Assembly: GCF_963931595.1 (NCBI RefSeq)
Contig: NZ_OZ007030.1
Location: 2,100,481-2,164,480 of the forward strand
Source: an uncultured Subdoligranulum sp.
GTDB taxonomy: Bacteria; Bacillota; Clostridia; Oscillospirales; Ruminococcaceae
DNA length: 64,000 nt
Direction: 5' to 3'
The notes below the pieces were generated by a model, which was not told the origin of the DNA, did not search any database, and saw only the letters and a list, made by a program, of their open reading frames with translations. Below, one piece after another: positions 62,941 to 64,000 of this stretch; the stretch's first letter is position 1; every line of letters starts with the position of its first letter. The position numbers were made by a program, and so were the translations under genes.

Positions 62941-64000
62941 TCAGCTCACCCGGCCGTTTTCCACCGAGTAGACGGTGTCGGCGATGCCCATGGTGAACGC
63001 CCGGTGGGAGACCAGCACCACGGTGCGGTTGCCGTGCTCCTGTTCCAGCGCCCGCAGGATGACCGCCTCGTTGAGGCTGTCCAGGTTGCTGGTGGGTTCA
63101 TCCAGTAAGAGGAACGGCGCATCGTGCAGGAAGGCCCGGGCCAGACCCAGCCGCTGCCGCTCCCCGCCCGACAGGGTATTCCCCAGCTCGCCCACCGGGG
63201 TGTCGTAGCCCTGGGGCAGCGCCGCGATGAAGTCGTGGACCGACGCTTTTTTGCAGGCCTCCACCAGCTGGGCATCGGTGGCGTCCGGCCTGGCGATGAG
63301 CAGGTTGTTGCGGATAGAATCCCGGAAGAGATGGGTCTCCTGGGTGACGAGGGCCTGCATCCGGCGCAGATTTTTCGTGTTGATGGCCTCCACGCTGCGG
63401 CCCGACAGCTGCACCCGGCCCTGCTCCACCTGCCAGAACCGCAGAAACAGCTTGAGCAGGGTGGATTTGCCGCTGCCCGATTTGCCCACAATGCCGATGG
63501 TCTGGCCTGCCGGCACCGGCACCGTCACATCCCGCAGGATGGTATCCTCCCCGTAGCCGAAGGTCACCTTCTCCGCCCCGGCCCCCGCGAAGGTCACGTC
63601 GGGCTGGCCGTGGATATCCCGGGTGAGCGGCTCTTCCTCCAGCAGGTCCAGCACCCGGTTGCCGGCGGCAAAGGTGTTCTGCAGGGTGGCGCCCAGGCTG
63701 GCCAGCGCCACCACCGGGCCGAAGGAACTCATGAGGGCCAGGGGGGGGCAGAACCACCCCGGCGAAATCCACCGCCCCCCGCAGATAGAGGGCCGTGGCC
63801 GCAAACAGCATGGCCAGGTCAAAGCCCCAGAGGATCAGCTGTGTGGCGGCGGTGCCCCGGCCCGCCGTGCGCTTGAGGCGTTCCTCCCGGCGGGAGAGTG
63901 CCTCGGTGCGGTCCTGCATCTGCTGCAGCCGGGCCGCCCCGGCGCCGTACTGCAGAATTTCCGGCAGACCACGCAGACTGTCCAGCACAAACCCGGCCAG
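62941..64000 (-). pseudogene. ABC exporter (CydC/CydD-like), frameshifted and cut by window end
   Basis: C-terminal part of a fused membrane-ATPase exporter. The nucleotide-binding domain is complete: Walker A GIVGKSGSGKST, Q-loop ALVTQETHLFRDS, signature NTLSGGERQRLGLARAFL, Walker B LLLDEPTSNLD and switch VSHRAFT. Upstream, the last membrane segments (LAMLFAATALYLRGAVDFAG) are in another frame. The shift falls in an eight-base G/C run at 63741-63748; seven bases would restore VVLPPLALMSS in one frame. It may be a sequencing error, a phase-variable gene, or a true pseudogene. Confidence 0.8.

Overview
The window is high-GC, gene-dense DNA from a Gram-positive anaerobe. The ATP synthase operon, a CitB/DcuR-type two-component system, several lipoprotein-binding ABC importers, a class B sortase with Cna-B surface proteins, a NifS/IscU pair and a 2-hydroxyacyl-CoA dehydratase point to the Oscillospiraceae/Ruminococcaceae (Faecalibacterium/Gemmiger/Subdoligranulum-like gut clostridia). 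This is an inference from gene content and style. No rRNA, tRNA or CRISPR array was seen.

Layout: 1-5.9 kb, F-type ATP synthase operon (minus strand: atpB, atpE, atpF, a fused delta-alpha gene, atpG, atpD cut by the window edge). 6.0-8.4 kb, sensor kinase and response regulator. 8.5-12.1 kb, GtrA-like protein, an ECF sigma/anti-sigma/membrane protein operon and an anion permease. 12.2-15.6 kb, TetR-controlled flavin and iron-sulfur oxidoreductases. 15.7-17.5 kb, metallo-beta-lactamase-fold hydrolase and a lipoprotein. 17.5-22.1 kb, complete ABC sugar-type importer. 22.2-26.7 kb, MATE exporter and a two-gene 2-hydroxyacyl-CoA dehydratase whose second gene is fused to its activating ATPase and carries an internal ribosome site.

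26.8-35.1 kb: an IS200/IS605-type element whose tnpA is split by a ~7.6 kb integrative mobilizable element of lower GC (serine recombinase, MobV relaxase, replication-initiator-like protein, Cys-rich VLP protein, Xre regulator, MefA-like efflux pump). Both attachment junctions, a 20-bp terminal inverted repeat, the restored transposase reading frame and a pMV158-type oriT can be read directly.

35.1-43.8 kb: acetyltransferase, fructokinase, sortase B with a Cna-B surface protein, a yybP-ykoY (manganese) riboswitch ahead of a P-type cation ATPase, and a lipoprotein. 44.1-54.6 kb: two further large wall-anchored surface proteins, flanking a LytTR regulator, a MalY-type lyase and the IscU/NifS pair under an Rrf2-like operator. 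54.9-61.0 kb: UgpABCE-like importer, GlpQ-type phosphodiesterase and a HAD phosphatase, which together make a coherent route for uptake and breakdown of glycerophosphodiesters or glycerol phosphate. 61.0-64.0 kb: BrnQ, a DUF454 protein and the C-terminal part of an ABC exporter broken by a homopolymer frameshift.
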